The notes below the pieces were generated by a model. The model was given only the letters and a program-made list of their open reading frames with translations. It was not told where the DNA came from and made no database searches. DNA of 64,000 nucleotides from Epiperipatus broadwayi. Lineage: Eukaryota; Onychophora; Udeonychophora; Euonychophora; Peripatidae. A program made the position numbers and the translations under genes. Below are positions 1-12,735 of this stretch, one piece after another (positions within the stretch are counted from its first letter, which is position 1; every line of letters starts with the position of its first letter). The stretch is from NCBI GenBank assembly GCA_028023455.1, contig JAQFVV010012981.1:62001-126000 (forward strand). Reading direction: 5' to 3'.

Positions 1-665
1 CACCAAAATGTTTTCCAATCACTGTTGATCTTTCCCATTTTGCTAAGTGATCTAAAATTGAAATTTTTGTTTACAAAGAAATTCATTTTCTTGGGTGTTT
101 TTTTCTCTCCATTAGAGTAAACTAAAAGTTTAAAATAAAAATAAGAACTTAGACTTACAATAATAAAAAGACACCAACTCACCACTGTTGGATAAAATTT
201 AATTAAAACTAAAAATTAAAAATTAAATTCTTATTTTTGTCTTTAATTTTTTAATTTTCAATTCTATTTAAAAATCAAATTTCATCATTTCACATCACCT
301 TTATTTCAGATCACGTTACATAATTTTTAAATTGTTAATTACAATTAAAAATCAGATTTTAATTGTCAAATTTAATTATGCCCACCATTATTACTCGCCT
401 TTTAAAAATAAACTTGCAGACACTAAATGATTAATTGATTACATACTCTTTTTATAAAAAGCAAAAATAGAATGTGATTTAAAATGCAAAAATAACAACA
501 TACATAATATTTTTCATCTATAATGTTTGAACAGATTTACATTATAATCTTGTAAAATTTAATGTGTGTATATAAAATGGGGAAATCCTGATTTTAAGTG
601 AATTATGAACTTCTTTATTGCATAAAATCTATTACAGTACTATTATAAAGTGCTGAAAATATTGG
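1..665. other. A+T-rich DNA, no gene seen
   Basis: No open frame of meaningful length and no recognisable protein remnant or RNA gene on either strand. Only A+T-rich low-complexity sequence is visible. Confidence 0.5.
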
Positions 666-789
666 AATTATTAAATGGAAGTTGAACTCCGATAATACAC
701 TATTACTTTAAATATGACATGAGTTCATGAAATTTATAATATTTAAAGTAATAGTGCATTATTGGAGCTCGACTTCTGATCTAATAATT
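666..789. repeat. Foldback hairpin (MITE-like), about 50-bp arms
   Basis: The arms at 666-715 and 739-789 are imperfect reverse complements (about 85-90% by eye) around a loop of about 23 bases. The inner part, reading CACTATTACTTTAAATAT on the left, pairs exactly. The arms are too long to be chance in A+T-rich DNA because they also carry matching GC-containing blocks (CTCCGATAATACAC against the complement of GTGCATTATTGGAG). It could be a palindromic MITE or a long hairpin RNA source. No transposase is attached and I see no clear target-site duplication. Confidence 0.7.
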
Positions 790-2029
790 TTTATCGCATA
801 AAGAAAAACCACATACAAAGATATTAAGAAGAAACATGAATTGCATAACTTCAAAATTGCATTAAATAAATCCACATAAAATGAGACCCGTATTACTATT
901 CTCAGATAATGAATCTTTTATCTTATATTTCTATTAAGGGCAGAAAAATGATTTGTAATTTTGTTTTACCCCCAAGCAATTTTTGTTAGTTGAATGATTA
1001 ATGAACATCAGACAGCAGTGCTACATTATGTATAATTCTTTAATGTAGTTTCTGGCTAATGACCTTGAATATCAAAAACTTTACATTTGCACTTATACAA
1101 TCGGTAACCACCATTACATTTTTATGCAAAAAATGTCTCTTGAGTAGAATAGATAAAGTAAATTATTGTTTCCAAAGTGTATGTTAATGTAAGTAGAGAT
1201 TGTCAGGTGATACTTTGTTGTTGCCTCTTTCATGCAAATTTTCTCTTAATATTTTTATGTCAAAATAGAGTAGACAGAAGTGAATTTTATATCTAGATTA
1301 GATACATGTAGTAAATGATTCATATTCATAATAAATAATATTTAAAGCATGGTAAAATGCCATTCAATTAGTATATGCACTAGCTTACAAAAATTAAACA
1401 AAAAATTAAAATTATTAAAATAAGGTACATAAAAAGTTACTTTTAGATAATAGAAACTTATACTAAGATTATTTTATTTTTATAAATTTTTCTGCTATTT
1501 ATAAAAGGCTTGAAAAAATTGAGATTAAACACTGTTACAAAATAAATGATTATCTATGATATTGGTGGCAATCTTCTTAAATGCGTGTGGACCAAGAATT
1601 TGCAAATAATATTTATCGAATTATTGATGCTTATTTTTTTTGAGAAAAAAATAGAAAATTAATTTTTACAGAATTTTATTAAGTTAATTTTAAAACTTTG
1701 CATACAATTTTGTAGACATGAATTGTAATAAACGTTAATATTCGAATGAAATTTCTGTTATAGCATAATAGATGTTAAATGTTTTATATTAGGATCATAT
1801 TTTATTATTTTTAATAGTATATATGCCTTTTACAAAATTAATTTCTAAAAATAGTAATTCACATGCATATGTAGAGGAAAACATTGATAATATAGCGTTT
1901 TTTAATAATAAAGTCGGAAATGCAGATTTTTTTTTTATTACATTTCATTTCTCAAATCAACAAAATTTTGTTTGCATATAGAAGTGTAATGAAAATCAAT
2001 TAATTGTCATTTTATATCAATCACTTGAG
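790..2029. other. A+T-rich DNA, no gene seen
   Basis: Nothing recognisable on either strand; poly(A)/poly(T) runs and low-complexity sequence only. Confidence 0.45.
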
Positions 2030-3010
2030 AATTTATAAATTGAATTTATCTGTTGATGTTGTGTCTGGATATAAAATAAATTTTGATGTTTTTTTTTTTT
2101 TCAAATTGCCTAAACTGAATAAATCTTGAAGAAAATTTGATGGTCATCAACTGAATTACAAAAAAAAAACCTCTTGTTCAATTTATCTTGATTTGGTTTC
2201 TCATGAGATTCTATATATCAAAAATCTTACTTTCTATTTAAAAAACATTTATAGGTATTTGAAATAATAACATGATTAAAAAGTTCTAATTTAGCTTAAA
2301 ATGCTTTGATTAAATAAAACATGACAATGACCATTTTAATAACATCTTTCTGTTTAATATTAAATTTATTTAAGTGGAAGCACAAACCAGAAAAAATATT
2401 AATTTTGAAAACCATTCAGTCAATTCAATAATATTCTCATTATGTAAAAACAAATCTTATTTCCTATAAACACTCTACAAATCTTTGAAAAACTTCTCTA
2501 TGATTTAACCCTTGGACATTGTTGTACTTAAATAAACCATTATATGAATTTACCTTATTTAACAGTTCCAGGAATATTATGTATAATACATTGAAAATCC
2601 AGACCTTGAAGTTCAATATGTTTGAATAATGAAGTGATAAAACAAACATGTACTATTTTTGGAAAAGTTTCATTTTCAGCAAATGCATCTATAATTTCCT
2701 TTCAAATATCAATTCCTTTTGTTGTTGTTGCTATAAATGATGAACTGATTAATTCTTCATTGATATTATTTCCAATACAATAACAAATAAAAATAGCTAA
2801 ACAGCTGATCCAGTTATGTCAGTAGTCTCAAAAAGCAAAAAAGATACATTGATTTTTGCGGATAGATTATATTTTTAGCCATTTTCAAGATTGTATTTTT
2901 TATCTATTTCTAGTCCAAACATATCTTTTATTTTTTGAATAATTCTTTCTTTGTTTTTGAAATCTTCAAAAAGAATGAGTACCCATTTTAACTATGCTTT
3001 TATTAGATAT
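2030..3010 (-). pseudogene. hAT-type transposase relic (ZBED5/GTF2IRD2-like)
   Basis: Read on the minus strand in shifting frames, this stretch keeps short peptides in the order expected for the DDE/RNase-H-like part of hAT transposases of the ZBED5/GTF2IRD2 type. ETTDITGSAV (about 2802-2831) stands where these proteins have D-E-S-T-D-I-T-D-T-A. Next comes TTTKGIDI, where the family has GTT(K/R)GEDI. EVFQRFVECL (about 2466-2500) matches the block after the conserved TEVRWLSRG. A segment with LIKAF and LELF (about 2290-2340), and FSSRFIQFRQFE further down, match the region before the C-terminal dimerisation domain. The frame is broken by many stops and shifts; only one 61-residue open piece survives (2464-2649). 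It cannot make transposase. The family assignment rests on motif memory. Confidence 0.55.
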
Positions 3011-6000
3011 TCACTGTTAACAGTTTTCCAATTGGTAATTACATTTGAGGCAAAGTAAATAGCAGTTATATTTGAGTAACTAACTGTTAATATATTTAAT
3101 TAGGAATATTGATTAAACATTTTTAATGGCCAATGCAATAACTTTTTTGTTCTTTCTTTTTAGGATACTGCCTTATACTGATGAAGTTCTGTATACTACT
3201 GTCAAGGTACATAAAACATTTTTCTGTCATTATTAATTATGTCATATTTTTCCAATCACCAATTTTTGAATTCTCTGGTACTTGATTCCGATGAAGTTGG
3301 GTTTTTTGTTATTTTTTACTTACAAAATTAAAAAAAACATTGAGAAAAATCACTTGGTACTTTTTTAAAATTTATTGTTTAAATAAATACAATAATTATT
3401 TTAAAATGCATTCACACCATAGTATTATTACTGTATTATATTTATATTTACATGTGAATAATGCACAAACTGCTTTTCTCTGCACATATGGGTGTGGTGT
3501 ATAGTTAATGCTGGTCAATATCACTTATAACACCTTGGACGATTAGAGATGGAGGGAGAGACATATATCCATTGCAAAACAAAGTGCAATAAGCAAGAAA
3601 ATCAATTATTGTTAATTTCTCTCACTCAAAACAAAATTTTGTAGAAATAAAATATAGGCTAATAATATTATTATTTACTTATAGCATCTGTAAAATATCT
3701 TAAATTTGTGAATGATAGAGTTACATTAGAAACATTTGTAATGGCTTGAGAGTTAATAATACATAAATTTAATTTAGCCATCTTGAAAAAAAAGTTGAAA
3801 ATAAATTTTAGTAAAACTAATGTTTAACAACTTTGTATTATCTAATTGATGTCATAGTTAATGGGAAACAATTGAAAATATGGTCCATTATCTTTACTTA
3901 GGTTAATTAGCATAAAATAAAATGTATTCAGTAAATAAAGATAACTAAAATCATTGGAGTGCATTTGCTAGGCTTGATATTAAATTTAATGTAAATGTGG
4001 TTTTGTGTTTTTTAAATAAGTTTTTAGGCAATATGTAGATCTGTTTTACTTTAGGAATGGAATATAAAGTTTTGAGTTCTAAAACGAATCAAAGCTTATA
4101 AATACAACAAATATATAGTAATAACACACACACAAAGATAAAAATACAAAAGGTAGATCTCAGGCTAGCATTATTGGTTCTACTGAACAGATCATTATAA
4201 TTTAAACGAAAATAACAGGGGCTTCAGCAAAAAAAATAAAAATGCATTGAACAATTTTTGTCGAAATATTAAGACGTAAAGAGAATCTTTGAAAAAGACT
4301 TACTTGGGATGTAATAGTGATATAAGGAAATTTTCTATTGATTTTAGACAAAATAAGGTTTGTGGCAAATTATTATGAAAATGGAAAGGAATTATGTTAT
4401 AGTGAGTTGGCAATAGATATTGATGATTTTAATCATACTACAACTGCCTCCAGGGATAGAATTTAATGGGATACTTTCTGAATATATATATTAACAATTT
4501 ATATTTCAAATAAATACCATTTTAAAATGAAATTCAATATAAAGAATATCTAATTTGCTTATTTCCGTTACATTTTAAATTTACTCATTTACTTCTGTGA
4601 ATATCTTTTTAATATCCGCAAGACTATTTAAATAATTCATATCTAATTACAATAAATATCCGATATATTTTACTCCTCCCCTTTCACTAAAAAAAATGTT
4701 AAAAATGTAAAATTATTTTTATGAAATTAATTCTTGTCACAACAATAATAAATAACAGTAGACCTGATTTTAATGTTTATTTTTATATTTAAATATTAAC
4801 ACAATCGGTATTAAAATAATTTAACATGAATTTGAAAAACGATTTTTTTTTCTTATATAAAGATTATATCTAAAAATTGATTTTGTTGTTGTTCCATTTT
4901 TTTTTCAATGATGTTATTTTTAGATAATGAACTGACCTATTTACTTTTTATAATTAAAAAAAATAAATAAAATTATACAGATAATTAAGTTGTATTTCCA
5001 ACATTCCTATATTTAAACTTCAACAAGGTTACTATAACAAAAAAAATTATAAAAACAAATTTTATGATAATTGTAATGCTAAATTTTTAATTAATGTAAC
5101 ATATAAACATTTATTTTAATAGTAGAGAAAGTTATACAAAATCATTCCTAGCTTATATTTAATTTTATAGTTGATAGCAGTTTATTCACCTTCACAATAT
5201 TCTATTTTTGAATCAACCATCAAAACATGAGTAATCAAATAGACGTTAGGTATAGAGCAAAAAAATCTTCCCTTGTTTTTAATTATTGGTCCATTCTGAG
5301 TAGTATTGATCCCACTACAATTGTACAGCAGCCACTTTTTATTTTTATTATGATAAAAAAATAACGGTTAAGGAAACTGGCAGTTATCTGATATCTGATT
5401 ACAAAAGTATATATCTAATTTTCTTGTATCAAGCCTATATAGGTAAAGAGGCAAATATGCTTAGGTTAAAAACCGGTGTTTGAAAATTCAAGTCTTAATT
5501 AAGTTTAGATAACATAAATAAGAATTATCTTACACTTGACAATAGCATAGAAAACATTATTTACTAATGATAATCCATAAATAAAATGTAAACTTGTTTT
5601 GCACTATTATCTGGTATTCACTAATCATTTCGATTTATCTGGATGACTTATAAAAGAAATGATATAAAGTGGATTAAATATTAATATACAGGTATGATTA
5701 ATAGTTTTTTAAAAAGTCATATCCTTTTTAAACTTTTCTACTAAAAGTCAGAAACATTTACTAATCAAAACTTTCCTGCTGTACTAAAATGAACACGTTT
5801 GTTTAGAATCATGAATCTTTTATAACATATCCATTTCTACAATTACTTTTTTATTATATTGCAATACTTTTTACTGAAATCTTGGAAGACTAACTTGATT
5901 AGTATAGGCAATATATTATTAATTATTTAAAACACACGTGAATAATGTTAAGAATTATAATTATAGGTTTTTGTCATATTTTAATTATACAATTCAGTTA

Positions 6001-6214
6001 ATAGTTAAAATTACTTAGATAAAACTAAATTAATATTTAAAGTAATGAAAAGAACACATGGTTTGGATAATGTCAGAAACTTATAAAAATATTTATCTGC
6101 TCTCCTTTTCGTTTTTTTTTGCTGACTTGATTATGCATACCAACTTTTAGAGTTATTTTTACATGAATGTAAGAAAAAAATAGACTTATTTAAACAAAGA
6201 ACTTGCAAATTATG
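3011..6214. other. A+T-rich DNA, no gene seen
   Basis: About 3.2 kb without a recognisable gene, protein remnant, tRNA or strong repeat. Some short blocks of higher complexity (around 5280-5340) give no convincing translation on either strand. Confidence 0.4.
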
Positions 6215-7560
6215 GCCAACCATCAACACAAACATTTTGAACAATTATAGATCTACTACAAGATGAAGGTCCATAAAACTTTAATCCAGTTTCACTGATG
6301 TGTAACTTTTCTTCTGCTTATTACATAAGAAAACTTCCTTAGTTTATTCAATCATCTGGTTTTTTATACAATCTCATGGGATTCAGTTTAAGACTTCTAT
6401 TGTCCATCTATTATTATTACTTGTAGCAATATTTGAGGCTATCTCTTAATTTCCAATGATGTCAGTAGTATCCATTTGATCTCTCACATATGGATTTCAT
6501 TTTTTATCCCTTGTTATTTTAACATACATCCTTCCATATTTTGTTAAGTCATCTGAACACTCTGCATTGCTTTTCTGTTAAGAGTCCAAGTCTTAAATCC
6601 ATAAATAAGCAGTGGTAAAATACATTAGTTAAAAACTTTATTTTTCAAAGAAATAGGCATATTATCCTTTAATATGAAGTTATTTCTAGCAAAAGCATTT
6701 TATTAATTTTAATTCTGTCATTAATTTTTTCCATTATGGTTTTATATTAATACTTTGATCAAAGTATTTATTGATGTTAACTTGTTCCAATTCACCATTA
6801 TCATTTTCTCATTCTGAGAAGTTCCTCTGAACATTATTTTGGTCTTTTTAGTATTTATCTTTAATGTTACTTTTTTATTTTCATCTCATAACTTTTGCAA
6901 TATTTCATGAAGCTGTGTAAGTGTTACTTGCAAAAACAACCATATCAGTTGCAAAATCTACATGACTTAAATAATCTGTATTTACCTTTACTGTCTTAAC
7001 TTTCTATTTCAATACCCTCTGTTCTATATTCTTCACAATATTAATCTTCTTAGTATCAAGATGTAAGGTAATCATTGTTGTAGCATTTTGATAAATATTT
7101 TTTAGAATATAACAATATCGCATACTTATATCTTGTTGATCCAATGCTGTAATCACCCAAGAAATGCTTGTAGAGTAAAATGCCTTTTTATAATCTGCAA
7201 ATCCAAAATATAATGGCAATTCATACTTATTGGCATTTTCAGTAACTTCTCTCAATACTTGGATATAATCCACTGTACGATCCACTGTACTAAAACCACT
7301 TTTAAATTCAACTTATTCTTTAGGTTGGTTAAAAGCAAATTTAGCTGTAGACAAGTTATAATAATAAAAGTCTTATAAGCGTGTAATTTCTAATAACTTC
7401 GTTACCCCTTTTCTTAAAGATTAATTAAACTATTCAATTTTAATATACCTGTATCATTTATACATTTGGTATATAATTTTGCCAACAATTTTTTAATTTT
7501 TTTACTCATTTCTTTTAAGATATCGATAACCATTCCAACATTTCCTAGAGCTTTTCCTTC
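6215..7560 (-). pseudogene. Non-LTR retrotransposon (RTE-like LINE) reverse-transcriptase relic
   Basis: Minus-strand translations run through the reverse transcriptase of an RTE-like endonuclease-RT LINE in the correct order. GKALGNVGMVIDILKEM (about 7510-7558) stands for GKAPGPDGIP..LLK. EQVEFKSGFSTVDR is the E-Q-x-G-F-R-x-x-x-S-T-x-D block. The longest open piece (7004-7285) has FADYKKAFYS for F-x-D-x-x-K-A-F-D-S. The catalytic F-A-D-D box is decayed to FATD (about 6938-6958). LKINTKKTKIM follows, then the C-terminal blocks TWTLN, TRDKK and DNRWT down to about 6250. Stops and frameshifts occur throughout, so it is dead. The endonuclease domain upstream and a poly(A) tail are not recognisable. 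The RT assignment is strong; the clade is less certain. Confidence 0.85.
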
Positions 7561-8600
7561 TATATAGATTTAATTTATTTTAAATATTTGGCAATTTAGA
7601 AGATGTAGTAATTGTAGAGAATATTTTTTCATGTTCTTTATTTCTGTGTTATAATCGTAAACAAATATGATTATTAAATAACTCACGTAAATAAAAAAAA
7701 TTAGACAAAAAAAAAATACAAAAGCAAAGAAAAAAAACAGATTATAGTCCGAACTTCTGGTGAATAATTAAAGATGAAAAGGTGATTACATATTTGCACA
7801 ATTTTATCGTTACACTTAATTCAGATAGATGGCTAAATGAAATGAAGTCGCATCTATACTAATCTATATATAATTGACGATAATAATATACAAAAGTGAA
7901 GAGATAAAGAGAAAAATATCGTTCAATTACGTTTTGATTACAAATCATAATGCGTATATTTAACTAGAATTTATATATCATATTGCTGGGATAAAATTAA
8001 TATAATTTTATTTTAATATAAATTTTTAAATGCTAATTTTCTTTAAAAATAAGTAAAGCAGTCTATATAATAAATGGCTCATTGCAAGAAAGGACATCTC
8101 CATCAGACTTTAAGAACAGTGAAGGAAGAAACAATACTCATCCGATATGCCACTTACAATATGATGAAAGTTGGACAATTTTTTGTCCTTATTATACTTT
8201 CTAGACAAAAGTAAATAGATGCTTATTCATTGATCAATGTTGGATATTTTTTTTTTTATTAATTTCAATTTTTTTTATCAATTCAATTAATGTGAACTTT
8301 CTATTATTTTTTTAAGTTGTGAGTGCAGAAAGTTTGACATTTGTAAATCAAATTATTAAAAAATTAAATATTTTCATAATTTGATAAAGAATAAAAAATA
8401 ACAGCTTATATCCATGAAAACAAAGATAACTCTAACTTTTGATGTTGCAAGAAACAATAAAGCCCTAATTGACAGTCGTAAAACCAAACAAGTTTTTTCT
8501 ATTAGTCTATGTAATAGCTCTTTTTCTTATGTATAAATGAAGTAAAAGGAGACCCTATTCTATTTAAAACCAAAGTTATTATAAGAATTTAACCCAAACA
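7561..8600. other. A+T-rich DNA, no gene seen
   Basis: No recognisable coding or RNA feature. A slightly less A+T-biased patch at 8070-8200 gives no convincing match in any frame. Confidence 0.4.
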
Positions 8601-8673
8601 TATATATATATATATTGTGCCCTTTTCTATAGGTCGGTAAATTGTTATATATATATATATATATATATATATA
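8601..8673. repeat. (TA)n microsatellite split by a 30-bp element tip
   Basis: TA tracts at 8601-8615 and 8646-8673 flank 30 bases of non-TA sequence. The right tract is the centre of a perfect palindrome TTGTT(A)(TA)nACAA. Confidence 0.9.
8616..8645 (+). mobile_element. 30-bp relic of a giant-LTR 5' tip (family C)
   Basis: It starts TGTGCCCTTTTCTATAGGTC directly after (TA)n and runs back into (TA)n 30 bases later. The same start, TGTGCCTTATCTATAGGTC, begins element C at 30190, also directly after (TA)n. With one indel and one mismatch over 20 bases, common origin is likely. It is probably what remains of an LTR after deletion between the TA tracts. Confidence 0.6.
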
Positions 8674-9265
8674 ACAAAATAGTCATTAAATAATCCACTG
8701 CAGAGAAGAGATCTTTTCATTATCTTTATCATCTTATATAGAAACAATGAAGAAGAAAATAGTACAATTTCTGGATAATAAGAGGATTTGAATCATTTTT
8801 TATCCTAGATTTATATCTATAGCTTGATATATTTTTATTCACAAATAATTAGTATTAGCTTTATAATATTTACTACAGCAATTATTAAATGAATAAGTAT
8901 TAAGCTTCTTAATATCAGTTTATTTTTTATATAATTTTTATAAATAGGTAATGCACAGAGAAAAAATATTATCTATCATTATTTGATTAATTGCAAGATA
9001 ATCTTTCTAAGTTTAATTTATTCAAATAATAACTTCTTTTTTGCAAATCATTTCAGTAAATTTTTATAACTCTTTCATTTAACTTACATTTAGTCTAAAA
9101 CTTTATTTTTTATCTATTGTCATATCTTTTAGCAAAATATTCAATACTATTTTATTTTAGTTTTCTATTTTTTTTATCTAAGTAACTCTCTACATATATT
9201 GTTAATATTAAAAAATTAATTGGCCAAGGAAAAAATTTTAAAGTTATTGTTAGAAAGACCCATAA

Positions 9266-9267
<2 letters not shown>
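8674..9267. other. A+T-rich DNA, no gene seen
   Basis: No open frame or recognisable repeat apart from ordinary A+T-rich sequence. Confidence 0.45.
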
Positions 9268-9300
<33 letters not shown>

Positions 9301-9311
9301 ATATATATATA

Positions 9312-9348
<37 letters not shown>
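9268..9348. repeat. Interrupted (TA)n microsatellite, ~80 bp
   Basis: A TA dinucleotide tract with small interruptions near 9298 and 9313. Unlike most long TA tracts in this window, it is not followed by a TGTAAC/TGTGCC element end. The open frame across it is only an Ile-Tyr repeat artefact. Confidence 0.95.
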
Positions 9349-9351
<3 letters not shown>

Positions 9352-10429
9352 ATTTTATAATTAAATTACTATGTAACATAAAATAGAAATTCAATGGCAG
9401 AGGTTTTCATGCCAAGACTTTTTTTGAAAGTGCAAATAAGAAATCTACCGGATAAGAAAATCCTTGGTAGTAAATTTTTAATTTGATCATGGTTATTAGT
9501 TAAAGTGTGCATAGCTTAGTTTATTACAATGATTAGTTTAAATTTTTCCTGGATATACTAGTGAATTTACTATCCATGATGATAAAGTTAATCATCTTAT
9601 CTCATGCCATTCATTGTGAAACGCACACTAAAGAATCAACACTAAAATGTTAAGAATCAAATGTTTATCAGTCTAACACATATTAAACACTAAATAAACC
9701 ATTGCCAAAACAATTTATTATAATCAATTTATATACTTTGATTACTCAAGGTATAATCTCAATGAAGTATTATTGATGACCTGGTTTTTTCTTAGCAGTA
9801 ATCACTTCTACTCATTTCATGTCGATTAATCACAAAGCTGAAGAAACCCAATCAATATTATAGTATTTATTGATGATCACTCAAATACATCCAAGATACA
9901 CAGATTAGCTGCTTTTAAAGCATTTCTTTATAGAATTTACAGACTATGTCATTTTGAACATAAAAGAAAATTAAATATAGAGAAAAATATTTGAAAAACT
10001 TATTTGTGCTAATTAAAAAGTTATGCTTGTAGTAGATTTTGTAATAGTCTTACTTGTTTATGGAATAATAAAAGAGATTTTTAAAAAGTATCTACCTAAT
10101 TGGAGATTTATTTTACTAATACATTGTAGCCATTTGATTACATTACTGTATTAATTATAAAAAATAATAAGAGGTCTTTGTTTAATTTAAAAATTTTCTG
10201 TACCACATGAAAATATAAGAATTCTCAAACATTAAAGTTTTTATAATAATATGAAATTTCTAGACAATTTTTTAAAATAATTGTCAAACATCTTTTTAAA
10301 CATAATATGAATACTTTAGTATGTAATATAATTTGTAAATACTGGTAAAAGAGAGAGAAAACTATAAACCCAGATAAATTATTTCTTTTTTTCTCTTTTT
10401 TCAATAATTTTGTTTATTTGCCAATATTG
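9349..10429. other. A+T-rich DNA, no gene seen
   Basis: No recognisable gene or RNA. The left boundary of repeat R1 somewhere after about 10.3 kb is not sharply defined by eye. Confidence 0.4.
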
Positions 10430-12735
10430 ATTTAATTTTGGTTTTAAAAGTATTAAGAAAAAATAATTTTCTGTTTAGGAAATTATTAAATATTTAATTT
10501 TAATATTTAAAACAGATAAAGTTTGATGTTAAGGAATATTTTGAAAAGAAAAGAATATATAAGATTTTAACATTTTTGTTTTAATTAATTAGAATTATTC
10601 TTTTTTCTTTACAGCTCTCTTCAATACAAGAAGCAGTGGTTATCAAATCAGTGTAATTAATTGATTGTCTTGTTTTTCTTTTTGCAAAATTTTTTTAATT
10701 AAAAATATCAAAAATGTGATGATACTAATTTACATTTTTGATCTTGTATTTCAATGTCAATGTTGAAAGAGAGAGATAATTAAACAATTGGATTTGTAAA
10801 AATTGATTTAATTGGTTATTACTAAAATTTGTCATGTTGGAGACACAATTGTGATTGGTCAGAGACAAAGTTGTTCCACAATTAAAGGCATATAAGTAAA
10901 TCAAAAGACCTAAATATTTCATGAAAAGCAGTATGTCTTGATCCAGCCACTGAAGAAGACAGTAGAAGAAAAGAAGCTCCTAACATAACTGCTAAAGAAA
11001 AAAAAAGTTTTACCCAATATGTTAGCACACTATGAGTTTAGTTATAAAAATGTTTTCTACAATGAAAACCATGTGCTAAATTTAGCTAAAAGCTAATGCC
11101 ATCTTCTTCCATTAACTTCCTTCACTGAAATAAATGTAGAGAACAAAAATGTCCCTGAAGTAATCTGCAACAAAACTTTGTTTTTAATCAAGAGCATGAG
11201 TCTCTCTATGTATTAGACTCACCTGGAAATTTTATTAGAAAAAACAATAAATTTTTGCTGCTTGTTAATCTGAAAATATTGCACATCAAAAAGGGACAAA
11301 TTAATCATGTATATTAAAGTAGAAGCTCTCAAGAAGGAAACTTGCCTAAAAACTAGAAATTATAAATGCAAAGGACTCCAAACAAATTTTAAACAATGGT
11401 TAAAGGTATTTTTATGTGCACGTTGTTTTTCATTTGTAATTAAAAGGTTTTTTTTCCTTTTTTTATAAAAGTAATAATTGATAATTTTGAATAATTTTAT
11501 TAATTAAATATTTTTTGGAAATATGTTTTTTTTACCCATTTGATTTTGCTCTTCAAAATTATAAATATGGTTTTTTTAGTTAATTTAAATTTTATTAAAT
11601 TACATTTAGCATTTTTTTTGAAACATGTTTTTTATTTGATTTGCCCTCCAAAACTTAACAAAGAATTAAATAAACTAAGTTAAAGATTGTTATCTCTGAC
11701 TATGAAAATTTGTTTTCTCTTTTTTGTTATTTAAAAAAATAATTCAATGAAAACAAAAGTTAATTTATTTAATGAATAAAAATCACTTAAGTAATTATAT
11801 TTTTTATCAAACTATATATTTTTGATAAAAGGTTTAAGTTTAAATTGTCATATTATCATGTCACTTTTTATTATTAATCAGTATTTTAAATAATTGTTTA
11901 AAAATATTCTAGTGTTAATGACTTTATTCTCCAGATATCTGATATATGAATTGACAATATATATGACTTGATTTCTATACAGCTCAGAGTGTGAGGAATT
12001 GTTTTGAAATAATCCCAGTAAAGTCCCTCTAAAATAAATTAGAATAAACTGTTATATTTATTTATCTTTTGTTCACAATAAGCAGTTCATAGAGTTCTTG
12101 CTTTCTAAACTAGATTGGAGTATAATAATTAATTATATGGATGTGGGGGTTATGCTCATCTTTGGATATCCAGATGATAATGCTTTATGTTGCAAATGTA
12201 TCACCATTAAAGTCTATGCATTATGTTTTATTTTTTATTAGAAATTAAGTTTATAGTTGGCCTGCACACTAATGGTACTATGTGACCAGAGCATTGATGG
12301 CAATCAACATGTTTTAATATCTCAGCATTATTTTTTATTATGAGTAATGGATATGCACTTAGATATGTGCACCTCAAGTTTTATTTGTATTGCTGTCCTA
12401 AGTTTGGCAGTGGTTAGATAATTAGCCTGTCTATAGTGGACTCATTTCAAATCCACTCACTAGTTTGACAGTTGATTTTACAATATTAATTTGATGATTG
12501 TTGACTGTTTCTGTTATTTGTTGATTGCTGATGTAGTTTTTGATTTAATTATTTTTCTGTATTTCAGAAAATGCAATTTTATGGTTTGTTCATACTGATT
12601 CTCTGCTCTTACTTACTGAATATCTATTCCATATTCCTTTTAGATTTAATTTGATTAGTTATTTTATGGAAATAAGAATGCTTTCCTATCTCCCCATGTT
12701 CACCCCTTGTTTTCTGTACTATTACAATATGTAGA
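10430..12735 (+). mobile_element. Dispersed repeat R1, copy 1 (longest; LTR-type repeat)
   Basis: This block aligns, gapped but in order, with 46490-47945 (same strand) and with the reverse complement of 52860-55068. Anchors include the run from the poly-T after 10660, GATTTAATTGGTTATTA (about 10802), the stretch 11020-11240, AATCCCAGTAAAG (about 12012), CATAGAGTTCTTGCTTTCTA (about 12089), GGATATCCAGATGATAATG (about 12164) and the AGAGCATTGATGG block (about 12288). It carries an internal duplication of about 110 bp (11520-11690). There is no coding capacity. Copy 2 lies at the end of a Ty3/gypsy remnant and its final ~75 bp recurs before gag, so at least the second half is probably an LTR. 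A tRNA-like patch at 12400-12470 belongs to the repeat. Confidence 0.7.

Noticed and set aside
8070-8200. Less A+T-biased patch as an exon or LINE fragment
   Set aside because: None of the frames gives a recognisable protein segment.
9152-9394. Minus-strand frame with a long Ile-Tyr repeat
   Set aside because: A TA microsatellite translated; the same applies to 30017-30205.
12395-12475. tRNA-like boxes TGGTTAGATAATTAGC and TTTCAAATCC
   Set aside because: The stretch aligns to R1 copy 2, where the boxes are not kept; no cloverleaf forms.
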